From positions 1,674,001-1,738,000 of the forward strand of contig NZ_CP030048.1 in NCBI RefSeq assembly GCF_015291665.1: a stretch of DNA of 64,000 nucleotides. Reading direction: 5' to 3'. Positions within the stretch are counted from its first letter, which is position 1; the number at the start of each line of letters is the position of its first letter. The position numbers and the translations under genes are program-made. Below the pieces are notes generated by a model. That model worked only from the letters and a program-made list of their open reading frames with translations, was not told the origin of the DNA and did no database searches. This DNA comes from Bradyrhizobium sp. CCBAU 53338 (lineage in GTDB: Bacteria; Pseudomonadota; Alphaproteobacteria; Rhizobiales; Xanthobacteraceae). Shown one piece after another: positions 51,814 through 60,170 of this stretch.

Positions 51814-51839
51814 GGAGGCTTCTGTTGCCAGGTGCCTCC
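51814..51839 (-). terminator. Hairpin at the 3' end of the tmRNA gene
   Basis: GGAGGC at 51815-51819 onward pairs with GCCTCC at 51834-51839 across a 13-14 nt loop, directly downstream of the tmRNA coding piece on the minus strand. It may end transcription or mark the processing site. Confidence 0.4.
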
Positions 51840-52150
51840 GAACCCCGCCTAACGGAGCTTAACCCGTTAGGACTTTAAGACGGTCTTTCAAACTGCGTTA
51901 CGCAGCCTGAGCAACCGGAGCAAAGTTGTCGTTGGCAACTATTGCAGTAGCCCGATAACGGCGGAACAATACCGGGAAAAAGCACGCCCTTTACGCCCTC
52001 GTCGATCCTATTTCGCCCCCGCCAAAGCCCGCTGTCGGGTGAGCCCGCCGGTGGGCTTTGGTGGAGGCGCCGGGTACCGCCCCCGGGTCCGAATGGTTTA
52101 TTGCGACGACCGTTTATTTCCATAGCCGGCGAACCGGCACCCCCAATATA
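51840..52150 (-). ncRNA. ssrA: tmRNA, circularly permuted (two-piece)
   Basis: Read on the minus strand. The acceptor piece ends in CGGCGCCTCCACCA (CCA encoded) at about 52056-52069. A short intervening hairpin segment follows (AAGCCCACCGGCGGGCT and AGCGGGCTTT). The coding piece then starts GGGGGCGAAATAGGATCGAC, whose first bases pair with CGCCTCC of the acceptor end. The tag reading frame at 51936-51898 encodes ANDNFAPVAQAA and a TAA stop. This order, acceptor before coding piece, is the alphaproteobacterial permuted form. The outer ends are approximate. The RNA rescues stalled ribosomes and tags their products for ClpXP. Confidence 0.93.
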
Positions 52151-52273
52151 GGGGGCAAAGGTTTCAAAAAACAGAGGTTTCGAGCGAAGAGGGCGCGGTT
52201 CCCTTTGGATAGGTCGGGGATGGTCGCAGTCCTGATCTTGGCCGAACGGCGAACTGCGTTCTAAGCTGCTGAC

Positions 52274-52879
52274 ATGTCCACGGATTCAGCACCGGCCGCC
52301 CAAGAGCCGGAAATTCCAGCTACCCGCGCCGCTCCGCCCGGCTTGCTGGCGCTGTTTCTGGCCTTCGCCCGGATGTCCCTGGCCGGTTTCGGCGGGGTCC
52401 TGGTTTTCGCCAGGCACGCCATCGTCGACCAGTACCGCTGGATGACGGCGGACGAGTTCAACGAGACCTTTGCGCTCTGCCATTTCCTGCCCGGGCCCAA
52501 TATCGTCAATCTGTCGATGGTGTTCGGCTCGCGACTGCGCGGCATCGCGGGCGGCGTTGCCGCCTTCACCGGGCTGTTGCTGCCACCGACGCTGATCATG
52601 ACCGTGCTCGCGATCATCTATGCCAGGTTCGGCGACGTGGAGGTGCTGCGTCGCGTTCTCGCAGGCATCTCCTGCGCGGCAGTCGGGCTGCTGATCGCGG
52701 TCGTCTTCCGCATGATGACGCCGCTGCTCAAGCGAATGGAGGTCGTCGTGCTCATCCTGATGCTCGGCGTGTTCATCGCCATCGGCGTTCTTCGCCTGCC
52801 GCTTCAGGCCGTGCTGCTGGTCGCGATCCCGCTCAGCATCGGCGTCACCTTTTTGATGCGGCGGAAGGTAGCAGCATGA
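52274..52879 (+). CDS. Chromate transporter (CHR) subunit, N-type
   Basis: 201 residues with one CHR domain: LLALFLAFARMSLAGFGGVLVFARHAIVDQYRWMTADEFNETFALC, then LPGPNIVNLSMVFGSRLRGIAGG. It has about six membrane helices. The short CHR proteins work as pairs of opposite membrane orientation, and the second half follows with an ATGA overlap. The family exports chromate, or may transport sulfate-like anions. Confidence 0.9.
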   Translation: MSTDSAPAAQEPEIPATRAAPPGLLALFLAFARMSLAGFGGVLVFARHAIVDQYRWMTADEFNETFALCHFLPGPNIVNLSMVFGSRLRGIAGGVAAFTGLLLPPTLIMTVLAIIYARFGDVEVLRRVLAGISCAAVGLLIAVVFRMMTPLLKRMEVVVLILMLGVFIAIGVLRLPLQAVLLVAIPLSIGVTFLMRRKVAA

Positions 52880-53406
52880 GCAGTGAGAACCCGATCTGGG
52901 CGCTGATTTCCACCTTTGGTCTAATGTCGCTGTTCGCGGTCGGCGGTGCGGCGGCGGCGGTGCCCGAGATGCATCGCATCGCCGTCGATGTGCATCACTG
53001 GATGACCGACAAGCAGTTCGCAGATGCCTATGCGATCGCGCAGCTTTCGCCAGGTCCGAACGTCCTGATCGTCACGTTGATCGGCTATGCGGTTGCCGGC
53101 ATTGCCGGCGCGCTGGCGGCGACGCTGGCGATGTGCCTGCCAACGGCGCTGCTTGCCTATTATGTCAGCCGGCTCCTGAACCGACCGAGCCAATCGCGTT
53201 GGCCCGCTCTGATCCAGGCAGCACTGGTTCCGCTCTCGATCGGATTGATGGCGGCCAGTGCCCTGATCCTCGCCCAATCGACAGATCGCAGTATTGCTGC
53301 ACTGCTCCTGACCGCGACGGTTGCTCTGATCGCCTCCGTCTCGCGCGTCAATCCTCTGTGGCTTCTGCTCGCAGGGGGCCTGTTGGGTTTCGCTGGCATT
53401 GTGTGA
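52876..53406 (+). CDS. Chromate transporter (CHR) subunit, C-type
   Basis: 176 residues; it starts inside the stop of the first CHR gene (ATGA). The pattern LISTFGLMSLFAVGGAAAAVPEMHRIAVDVHHWMTDKQFADAYAI and LSPGPNVLIVTLIGYAVAG marks the second CHR half. Together with its partner it forms the heterodimeric short-chain type of chromate transporter. Confidence 0.9.
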   Translation: MSSENPIWALISTFGLMSLFAVGGAAAAVPEMHRIAVDVHHWMTDKQFADAYAIAQLSPGPNVLIVTLIGYAVAGIAGALAATLAMCLPTALLAYYVSRLLNRPSQSRWPALIQAALVPLSIGLMAASALILAQSTDRSIAALLLTATVALIASVSRVNPLWLLLAGGLLGFAGIV

Positions 53407-53500
53407 TGAAAATCGCTAGGCAATGATCCGGGCCGGGGATCAATTTCCAGCCGATTAGAACAACAGTGCTCGTGACTTACGGGTCGCGGAGGAGACATGC

Positions 53501-54265
53501 ATGGCCGATACAATGGGCCACTCGGCGACGACAGCCACCAGAAACACGTCGGTAGCTCTCGGCTTCTGCCTGCTGGCCATCGCGCCGCAGATTTTCGAAT
53601 TCATCTGGTCGATCGGGACGATCTTTGGCTGGGGCGCCGGGCGCGGTCCGGCCACGGTCTTGATCAGCCACGCCACGGCGCTGGTTGCCGGCGCGCCCGG
53701 TGCGCTGTTTGGCGCCATCGGCGGTGAGACCAAGAAGGCGTCGTCGGACGTCTTGCTGGCGCTGATCTATTCCTATCCGCTGTTTGCCGTGGCGATCGTC
53801 ACGCTGTTCATGACGATCAAGTCGGCGCAGGACTACATCGGTGGCGTCATCCTGATGGCGCTCGCACTGTTTGCGCTCTGGGCTTCGAGCGATCTGCAGG
53901 GCATGCGAGGTTTCTCGTTCGGCGCCGGCACCGCGCCGAGGATGTTCGGCGGGCTTCTGGTTGCTCTGTCCGCCGGCATCGCCTTGACTGGCCTTTTGAA
54001 CGAGGGACCGGCGCTTGCACATTATTCATGGCGCGGGCCGCTGTTCGTGATGTGCGCGATCCTGTTCTTTGCGCTGGCGATCCGGCCGCTTGGCCTCGTG
54101 GTCTCGGCGTTCGTGAGCTTCATGATCGCAGCGCTAGGGTCGCATGAGACGCGCTGGGTCGAGGCCGCCATCGTTGGTGCCTGCCTGACTGTCGGATGCG
54201 CGCTTCTCTTCCCCTACGTGCTCGGTCTGCCGATGCCGATGTTCCCGCGCTTCCTGGCTCAGTGA
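53501..54265 (+). CDS. tctB: Tripartite tricarboxylate transporter TctB subunit, N-terminally extended
   Basis: 254 residues with GGAGGAG 6 nt before the ATG. The C-terminal 150 residues are the TctB (DUF1468) domain: QDYIGGVILMALALFALWAS, FSFGAGTAPRMFGGLLVAL, FFALAIRPLGLVVSAFVSFM, and a Pro-rich end. The first 105 residues add two to three hydrophobic segments (VALGFCLLAIAPQIFEFIW) that an ordinary TctB of about 160 residues lacks. It is the small membrane subunit of the Tct uptake system and starts the tctBA pair. Confidence 0.88.
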   Translation: MADTMGHSATTATRNTSVALGFCLLAIAPQIFEFIWSIGTIFGWGAGRGPATVLISHATALVAGAPGALFGAIGGETKKASSDVLLALIYSYPLFAVAIVTLFMTIKSAQDYIGGVILMALALFALWASSDLQGMRGFSFGAGTAPRMFGGLLVALSAGIALTGLLNEGPALAHYSWRGPLFVMCAILFFALAIRPLGLVVSAFVSFMIAALGSHETRWVEAAIVGACLTVGCALLFPYVLGLPMPMFPRFLAQ

Positions 54266-54272
54266 GGCTGTC

Positions 54273-55787
54273 ATGGAGATTTTTGCCAACCTCGCTCACG
54301 GTTTCGTCGTCGCGTTTTCTCCGATCAACCTGCTGATGTGCCTGATCGGCGCGCTCGTCGGCACGCTGGTCGGCGTGCTACCGGGCATCGGCACCATCGC
54401 GACGGTCGCGATGCTGCTGCCGATCACCTTCGGACTGCCCCCGGTCGGCGCGCTGATCATGCTCGCCGGCATCTATTACGGCGCCCAGTATGGCGGCTCG
54501 ACCACCTCGATCCTGGTGAACATTCCAGGCGAAGCGACATCGGTCGTCACCGCCATCGACGGCCATGCGATGGCCAAGCAGGGCCGTGCCGGTCCGGCGC
54601 TGGCGATCGCCGCGATCGGCTCGTTCTTCGCCGGCTGCGTCGCGACCGTTTTGATCGCCGTACTAGGCGCACCGCTCACGAAACTCGCGCTGGCGTTCGG
54701 TCCGGCGGAGTACTTCTCGCTGATGGTGCTCGGCCTGATCTTCGCGGTCGTGCTCGCCAAGGGCTCGGTGCTGAAGGCGATCGCGATGATCGTGTTCGGC
54801 CTGCTGCTGTCGATGGTCGGCTCGGACATCGAGACCGGAGCCTCGCGCATGGCCTTCAACATTCCGGAGCTCGCCGACGGTCTCGGCTTTGCGACGGTGG
54901 CGATGGGCGTGTTCGGCTTTGCCGAGATCATCCGCAATCTCGACGCCGGCGCCGAGATGAATCGCGATCTCGTGCAGCAGAAAATCACCGGCCTGATGCC
55001 GACGAGGAAGGACCTCGTCGACTCGACGCCCGCGATCCTGCGCGGCACCGTGCTTGGATCGATCCTCGGCATTCTGCCGGGCGGCGGCGCCGTCATCGCG
55101 TCGTTCGCGGCCTACACGCTCGAGAAGAAGCTCGCCAAGAACCCGTCGCGGTTCGGCCGCGGCGCGATCGAGGGCGTGGCGGCGCCCGAAAGCGCCAACA
55201 ACGCGGCGGCACAGACCTCCTTCATCCCGCTGCTCACCCTCGGCATCCCGCCTAACGCGGTGATGGCGCTGATGGTCGGCGCGATGACCATTCACGGCAT
55301 CGTGCCGGGCCCGCAGGTGATGCAGAAACAGCCGGATCTGGTCTGGGGCATGATCGCCTCGATGTGGATCGGCAATCTGATGCTGATCATCATCAACCTG
55401 CCGCTGGTCGGCATCTGGGTCCGCCTGCTGCGCGTACCGTACCGGCTGATGTTCCCCTCGATCGTGATCTTCTGCGCGATCGGCATCTACTCGGTGAACA
55501 ACGCGCCGGTCGACGTCATCCTCGCAGGCGTGTTCGGTCTGGTCGGCTACTGGCTGATCAAGCACGATTTCGAGCCGGCGCCGCTGTTGCTCGGCATGGT
55601 GCTCGGACCGCTAATGGAAGAGAACCTGCGCCGCGCACTGCTGATCTCCCGCGGTGATTGGAGCGTGTTCCTGACGCGTCCGTTGTCGGCGGTGCTGCTC
55701 GCGATTGCAGCATTCCTATTGGTGCTGACGCTGCTGCCCATGCTGCGTGCCAAGCGCGACGAGGTGTTCACCGAATCGGAGAACTGA
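54273..55787 (+). CDS. tctA: Tripartite tricarboxylate transporter TctA permease
   Basis: 504 residues, the normal size. Hallmarks are GALVGTLVGVLPGIGTIATVAML near the N-terminus, YYGAQYGGSTTSILVNIPGE, and a second repeat GSILGILPGGGAVIASFAAY with later TSFIPLLTLGIPPNAVMALM. It has about 11 membrane helices and is the large subunit driven by an ion gradient. It begins 7 bp after tctB. Confidence 0.93.
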   Translation: MEIFANLAHGFVVAFSPINLLMCLIGALVGTLVGVLPGIGTIATVAMLLPITFGLPPVGALIMLAGIYYGAQYGGSTTSILVNIPGEATSVVTAIDGHAMAKQGRAGPALAIAAIGSFFAGCVATVLIAVLGAPLTKLALAFGPAEYFSLMVLGLIFAVVLAKGSVLKAIAMIVFGLLLSMVGSDIETGASRMAFNIPELADGLGFATVAMGVFGFAEIIRNLDAGAEMNRDLVQQKITGLMPTRKDLVDSTPAILRGTVLGSILGILPGGGAVIASFAAYTLEKKLAKNPSRFGRGAIEGVAAPESANNAAAQTSFIPLLTLGIPPNAVMALMVGAMTIHGIVPGPQVMQKQPDLVWGMIASMWIGNLMLIIINLPLVGIWVRLLRVPYRLMFPSIVIFCAIGIYSVNNAPVDVILAGVFGLVGYWLIKHDFEPAPLLLGMVLGPLMEENLRRALLISRGDWSVFLTRPLSAVLLAIAAFLLVLTLLPMLRAKRDEVFTESEN

Positions 55788-55874
55788 TCGCGGCGCGTGC
55801 CTGCGTCGGCGTGTCACGCGTCGGCCCGCCGCATTCGGAAGTCCAATCGACTTGCGTGATGTCTTCGTGAAATG

Positions 55875-55903
55875 AAAATGCCGGCCGCGAGGCCGGCATT
55901 TTT
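55875..55903 (+). terminator. Terminator or attenuator between tctA and tctC
   Basis: AAAATGCCGGCC at 55875-55886 pairs perfectly with GGCCGGCATTTT at 55891-55902 around a GCGA loop, followed by further T residues. It may cut transcription so that tctC is controlled or expressed apart from tctBA. Confidence 0.85.
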
Positions 55904-55922
55904 CTTGTGTCGGGAGATCAAG

Positions 55923-56903
55923 ATGACATCCATTCGCGCGCTCACGTGCGCATGTGCCGCCGTGCTCGCATCGCTGTGCGGCTTTGTCGCATCAGGTGAA
56001 GCGCAGACCTATCCGACGCGCAGCATCACCATGATCGTGCCGTTCGCGGCCGGCGGCCCCACCGACGTCGTTGCGCGCATCGTCACCTCGCACATGGCGC
56101 AGACGTTGGGGCAGAGCATCATCATCGAGAACGTGGTCGGCGCCGGTGGCACCACCGCGACCACGCGCGCCGCGCGTGCGGCCAATGACGGCTATACCCT
56201 GATCACCGGTCACATGGGTACGCACGCCGCCTCCGTGCCGCTCTATCCGAAGCTCGCCTATCATCCCGAGAAGGATTTCGAGCCGATTGCGTTGCTCGCA
56301 GGCACGCCGATCCTGATCCTGGCGCGCAAGGATTTTCCGCCGAAGGATCTCAAGGAATTCGTTGCTTACGTGAAGGCCAACGCCGAGAAGGTGAATGCCG
56401 CGCATGCCGGCGTCGGCTCGGTCTCGCATGCCTCGTGCGAATTGTTGCACTCGATTCTCGACGTCAAACCGGTCGGCGTACCCTTCAACGGCACGGGCCC
56501 TGCGATGAACGCGCTGGTGGCGGGCCAGGTCGACTACATGTGCGATCAGATCGTCAATGCGGTGCCGCAGATCAACGCCAACACGATCAAGGCCTATGCG
56601 ATCGCAACGCCGGAGCGCAATCCGTCGCTGCCGAACGTGCCGACCACGGCCGAAGCCGGCCTGCCGACATTCCAGGCCCAGGCCTGGAACGCGATGTTCG
56701 CGCCCAAGGGAACCCCGCCTGCGATCGTGGCGGGCCTGAACGCTGCTGCCGTCAAGGCGCTCGACGACGAGACCGTGAAGAAACGCCTGCTCGACCTCGG
56801 CAGCGTCATCCCGGACCCGGCAGACCGGACGCCGGAGGCGCTGGCCGCCCTCGTCAAATCCGAGATCGCGAAGTGGACCCCGGTGCTCAAGCCGGTAACT
56901 TAA
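55923..56903 (+). CDS. tctC: Bug family tricarboxylate-type substrate-binding protein
   Basis: 326 residues from the ATG at 55923, with GGGAG 8 nt upstream; a longer frame begins inside the terminator at 55872. The signal peptide ends near GEAQTYPTRSITMIVPFAAGGPTDVVARI, the typical Bug start. Later QSIIIENVVGAGGTTATTRAARA and PFNGTGPAMNALVAGQVDYM are family motifs. It captures a carboxylate in the periplasm for the TctAB permease just upstream. The ligand is not known. Confidence 0.92.
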   Translation: MTSIRALTCACAAVLASLCGFVASGEAQTYPTRSITMIVPFAAGGPTDVVARIVTSHMAQTLGQSIIIENVVGAGGTTATTRAARAANDGYTLITGHMGTHAASVPLYPKLAYHPEKDFEPIALLAGTPILILARKDFPPKDLKEFVAYVKANAEKVNAAHAGVGSVSHASCELLHSILDVKPVGVPFNGTGPAMNALVAGQVDYMCDQIVNAVPQINANTIKAYAIATPERNPSLPNVPTTAEAGLPTFQAQAWNAMFAPKGTPPAIVAGLNAAAVKALDDETVKKRLLDLGSVIPDPADRTPEALAALVKSEIAKWTPVLKPVT

Positions 56904-56927
56904 CGAGCACTTTCAAGCCGATAGGCG

Positions 56928-56952
56928 AGGGGCGGACGCAGGTTCCGCCCCT
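56928..56952 (+). terminator. Hairpin after tctC
   Basis: AGGGGCGGA at 56928-56936 pairs with TCCGCCCCT at 56944-56952 over a 7-nt loop. The T run after it is weak (TGTCGTTC). It lies 25 bp past the tctC stop. Confidence 0.5.
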
Positions 56953-56986
56953 TGTCGTTCGCCCCGGGAACACTCACTTTTCGGGG

Positions 56987-56992
56987 TATAAT
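56987..56992 (+). promoter_or_regulatory. Probable -10 element before thyA
   Basis: TATAAT, a perfect -10 hexamer, lies 81 bp before the thyA start codon and 35 bp past the hairpin that ends tctC. No clear -35 element is seen at 17 bp. Confidence 0.4.
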
Positions 56993-57072
56993 TAGTGGAG
57001 GCAGCGAATCGCCGCTGTCGCAGCGCTGGGAGCGTCGTTAAGTTCGCCGCCTCCCCAAAGGCTCATCGGCAC

Positions 57073-57867
57073 ATGCACCAGTATCAGGACCTGCTCGAGC
57101 GGATTCTTTCAGACGGCGCCGAGAAGACGGACCGGACCGGTACCGGCACGCTGTCGGTGTTTGGCCATCAGATGCGCTTCAATCTGTCCGCCGGCTTTCC
57201 GATGCTGACCACCAAGCGGTTGCCGCTCAAGGCGATCGTGCATGAGCTGCTGTGGTTCCTGAAGGGCGACACCAACATCAAATATCTCAGGGACAACGGC
57301 GTCACCATCTGGGACGAGTGGGCGGACGCCAATGGCGATCTCGGCCCGGTCTACGGGCATCAATGGCGCTCCTGGCCCGCACCCGATGGGCGCAGCATCG
57401 ACCAGATCGCCAACGTCGTCGACATGATCAAGCGCAATCCGGACTCGCGTCGCCTGATCGTGTCGGCCTGGAATCCGGCCGAGGTCGACAAGATGGCGCT
57501 ACCGCCGTGCCACTGCCTGTTCCAGTTCTACGTCGCCAACGGCAAGCTGTCGTGTCAGCTCTATCAGCGCTCGGCCGACGTCTTCCTCGGCGTGCCCTTC
57601 AATATCGCTTCCTATGCACTGCTCACCATGATGGTGGCGCAGGTCACCGGGCTGAAGCCTGGCGACTTCGTGCATTCGTTCGGCGATACCCATCTCTATT
57701 CCAACCATCTTGAGCAGGCGCGCCTTCAGCTCACACGCGCGCCGCGCGCGTTGCCGGTGATGCGGATCAATCCTGATGTGAAGGACATCTTCTCCTTCCG
57801 CTACGAGGATTTCGAGCTCGTCGGCTACGATCCGCATCCGCATATCAAGGCGGAAGTCGCGGTCTAG
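57073..57867 (+). CDS. thyA: Thymidylate synthase
   Basis: 264 residues from the ATG at 57073, the same length as the E. coli enzyme, and the catalytic Cys falls at position 146 ([11 protein letters not shown]). Other motifs: [16 protein letters not shown], the dUMP-binding [10 protein letters not shown] and [20 protein letters not shown]. It methylates dUMP to dTMP with methylene-tetrahydrofolate. The folA gene 490 bp downstream restores the folate. It begins the thyA-GNAT-folA group. Confidence 0.96.
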   Translation: MHQYQDLLERILSDGAEKTDRTGTGTLSVFGHQMRFNLSAGFPMLTTKRLPLKAIVHELLWFLKGDTNIKYLRDNGVTIWDEWADANGDLGPVYGHQWRSWPAPDGRSIDQIANVVDMIKRNPDSRRLIVSAWNPAEVDKMALPPCHCLFQFYVANGKLSCQLYQRSADVFLGVPFNIASYALLTMMVAQVTGLKPGDFVHSFGDTHLYSNHLEQARLQLTRAPRALPVMRINPDVKDIFSFRYEDFELVGYDPHPHIKAEVAV

Positions 57868-57872
57868 AGCCG

Positions 57873-58358
57873 ATGGCGTTGAATATTCACCGCGCGCGTC
57901 CTGGCCAAGCCGGGCTCGTTCTTGATTTCGTCCGCGAACTCGCCGCGTACGAAAAGCTCTCGCATGAGGTCGAGGCGACCGAGGCCGACATCGCGGAGGC
58001 CTTGTTCGGAGGCGATCCCAGGCTGTTTTGTGCGATTGCCGAATGGAACGGCGAGCCGGTCGGCTTCGCGGTGTGGTTCCTGAATTTCTCGACCTTCAGC
58101 GGCCGCCACGGCATCTATCTCGAAGATCTCTATGTGCGGCCCTCGCACCGGGGCAAAGGCCTCGGCAAGGCGCTGCTGGTCTATCTGGCGAAGGAATGCG
58201 TCGACAACGGCTGGTCGCGCCTGCAATGGGCGGTGCTCGACTGGAACGCAACGTCGATCGCGTTCTACAAATCGCTCGGCGCCGCGATGCTGGACGACTG
58301 GACGCTGTGCCGCGTCTCCGGCCCTGCGCTGATCCGACTTGCAGGGAGCCCGTCCTGA
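57873..58358 (+). CDS. GNAT N-acetyltransferase, diamine/thialysine type
   Basis: 161 residues, 5 bp after thyA and overlapping folA (ATGA). The GNAT acetyl-CoA loop is RPSHRGKGLGKALL. The phrases AYEKLSHEVEATE, VGFAVWFLNFSTFSGRHGIYLEDLYV and LDWNATSIAFYKSLGA match the spermidine/thialysine N-acetyltransferase (SSAT2-like) group. It may acetylate a polyamine-like or thialysine-like amine. Its place between thyA and folA is unusual in function but tight in spacing. Confidence 0.88.
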   Translation: MALNIHRARPGQAGLVLDFVRELAAYEKLSHEVEATEADIAEALFGGDPRLFCAIAEWNGEPVGFAVWFLNFSTFSGRHGIYLEDLYVRPSHRGKGLGKALLVYLAKECVDNGWSRLQWAVLDWNATSIAFYKSLGAAMLDDWTLCRVSGPALIRLAGSPS

Positions 58359-58873
58359 TGGAGATCGTGTTCGTCGTCGCGATCGCGGAGAACGGCGTCA
58401 TCGGCGCGGGTAACGCGATCCCGTGGCGATTGAAATCCGACATGGCGCGCTTCAAGGCGCTCACCATCGGCAAGCCCGTGATCATGGGCCGCAAGACTTT
58501 TGAATCCTTGCCCGGGCGCCGGCCGCTGCGTGACCGCACCAACATCGTGATCACGCGCGATCCAGCCTATCGCGCCGCTGGCGCAGTCGTCACGACGTCG
58601 GCGGCGGCCGCTGGCGCAGTTGCGCTTGGTGATGCCCTGCGGCGTTCAGCCGCTGAAATCGCCGTGATCGGCGGTGCCGAAATCTACCGGCAATGGCTCG
58701 ATCGTGCCGACCGCCTCGAGATCACCGAAGTGCATGCGCGGCCCGACGGCGACACGCATTTCGACATCGACAAGGCGCAGTGGGAGGAAACAAGCCGCGT
58801 CCGCCATCCCGCCGGACCGGACGACAGCGCCGACTTCTCCTATGTGACATATCGTCGGCGGCCGTCCCATTAA
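58358..58873 (+). CDS. folA: Dihydrofolate reductase
   Basis: 171 residues, overlapping the GNAT gene stop (ATGA). Motifs: VAIAENGVIGAGNAIPWRLKSDMARFK with the active-site acidic residue, KPVIMGRKTFESLPGRRPLRDRTNIV (NADPH binding), and EIAVIGGAEIYRQWLD. It reduces dihydrofolate from the thymidylate synthase reaction to tetrahydrofolate, which explains its linkage to thyA. Confidence 0.95.
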   Translation: MEIVFVVAIAENGVIGAGNAIPWRLKSDMARFKALTIGKPVIMGRKTFESLPGRRPLRDRTNIVITRDPAYRAAGAVVTTSAAAAGAVALGDALRRSAAEIAVIGGAEIYRQWLDRADRLEITEVHARPDGDTHFDIDKAQWEETSRVRHPAGPDDSADFSYVTYRRRPSH

Positions 58874-58942
58874 CTGCATTCTCCAATGTTTACATTGACT
58901 TTTCCGCCCCCGAGCATAGCTCGTGGGTCGGTCAGGCTTGCG

Positions 58943-58971
58943 TTGTAAGGGCCCTTTCGGTCCCCTATAAA
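58943..58971 (+). promoter_or_regulatory. Candidate promoter of hflK
   Basis: TTGTAA (58943-58948) and TATAAA (58966-58971) are 17 bp apart, an optimal spacing for a housekeeping promoter, 63 bp before the hflK start. It lies between folA and hflK. Confidence 0.45.
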
Positions 58972-59033
58972 GCCGGACCGGACAATGCGGGCCGGCTTAA
59001 GTTCTAGTCCCGGTCTGCCGAGGAGAGCGTCGA

Positions 59034-60170
59034 ATGCCGTGGAAGAATCAGGGCGGTGGCCCTTGGGGCTCGGGTCCGAAGGGACCATGGGGCACAGGCC
59101 CGCAACCGGTCGGGCCGAGGCCGCCGGATCTGGAAGACCTTCTGCGGCGCGGCCAGGACCGGCTCCAGCAGATCATGCCGGGCGGCTATTTCTCCGGCAT
59201 CGGCATCACGCTGATCCTGCTCATCATCGTCGCGCTCTGGCTGCTGTCGGGCTTCTTCCGCGTGCAGTCGGAAGAGCAGGGCGTGGTGCTGCGCTTCGGC
59301 AAGCATGTGCGCACCGTCGACCCCGGCCTGAATTATCACCTGCCCTATCCGATCGAGACCGTGCTGCTGCCGAAGGCACTGCGCGTGTCCACCATTTCCA
59401 TCGGCATGACGCTGATCGACGATCCGGCCCGCCGCGGCCGCTCGATCCGTGACGTGCCGGAGGAGAGCCTGATGCTGACCGGCGACGAGAACATCGTCGA
59501 CGTCGATTTCACCGTGCTGTGGCGCATCAAGCCCAACGGCGTCGGCGACTTCCTGTTCAACATCCAGAATCCCGAAGGCACCGTGAAGGCGGTCGCCGAG
59601 AGCGCGATGCGCGAGGTGATCGGCCGCTCCGACATCCAGCCGATCCTGACCGGCGCGAGGACGCAGACCGAGACCACCGTGCAGGATCTGATGCAGAAGA
59701 CGCTCGACGGCTACGGCGCCGGCATCCAGATCACCCAGGTGCAGATGCAGAAGGTCGATCCGCCGGCGCAGGTGATCGACGCGTTCCGCGACGTGCAGGC
59801 GGCGCGCGCCAATCTCGAGCAGCTGTCAAACGAAGCGCAGACCTATGCCAACAAGGTTGTGCCGGAAGCCCGCGGCCGCGCCGCCAAGATCCAGCAGGAT
59901 GCCGAGGGCTACAAGGAGCAGGCGGTCGCCGAGGCCAAGGGCCAGAGCGCGCGCTTCCTGAAAGTGTACGAGGAATACAAGAAGGCACCTGACGTGACGC
60001 GTGAACGGATCTACCTGGAGACGATGGAGCGCTTGCTCGGCGGCGCGGACAAGCTGATCTACGATCCAGGCGCCTCGGGCCAGGGCGTCGTGCCCTACCT
60101 GCCGCTCAATGAATTGTCGAACAAGAAGCCTGCGATAACGGGTCAGCTGCCGAGCGGAGGTACCCGATGA
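59034..60170 (+). CDS. hflK: FtsH protease modulator HflK
   Basis: 378 residues. The Gly/Pro/Trp-rich N-terminus (MPWKNQGGGPWGSGPKGPWG) is typical of HflK. A membrane helix at about 60-80 (GITLILLIIVALWLLSGFF) is followed by the SPFH/band 7 domain (VQSEEQGVVLRFGKHVRTVDPGLNYHLPYPI) and a coiled coil. HflK and HflC form a cage around FtsH and regulate membrane protein turnover. The stop overlaps the hflC start (ATGA). Confidence 0.95.
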   Translation: MPWKNQGGGPWGSGPKGPWGTGPQPVGPRPPDLEDLLRRGQDRLQQIMPGGYFSGIGITLILLIIVALWLLSGFFRVQSEEQGVVLRFGKHVRTVDPGLNYHLPYPIETVLLPKALRVSTISIGMTLIDDPARRGRSIRDVPEESLMLTGDENIVDVDFTVLWRIKPNGVGDFLFNIQNPEGTVKAVAESAMREVIGRSDIQPILTGARTQTETTVQDLMQKTLDGYGAGIQITQVQMQKVDPPAQVIDAFRDVQAARANLEQLSNEAQTYANKVVPEARGRAAKIQQDAEGYKEQAVAEAKGQSARFLKVYEEYKKAPDVTRERIYLETMERLLGGADKLIYDPGASGQGVVPYLPLNELSNKKPAITGQLPSGGTR

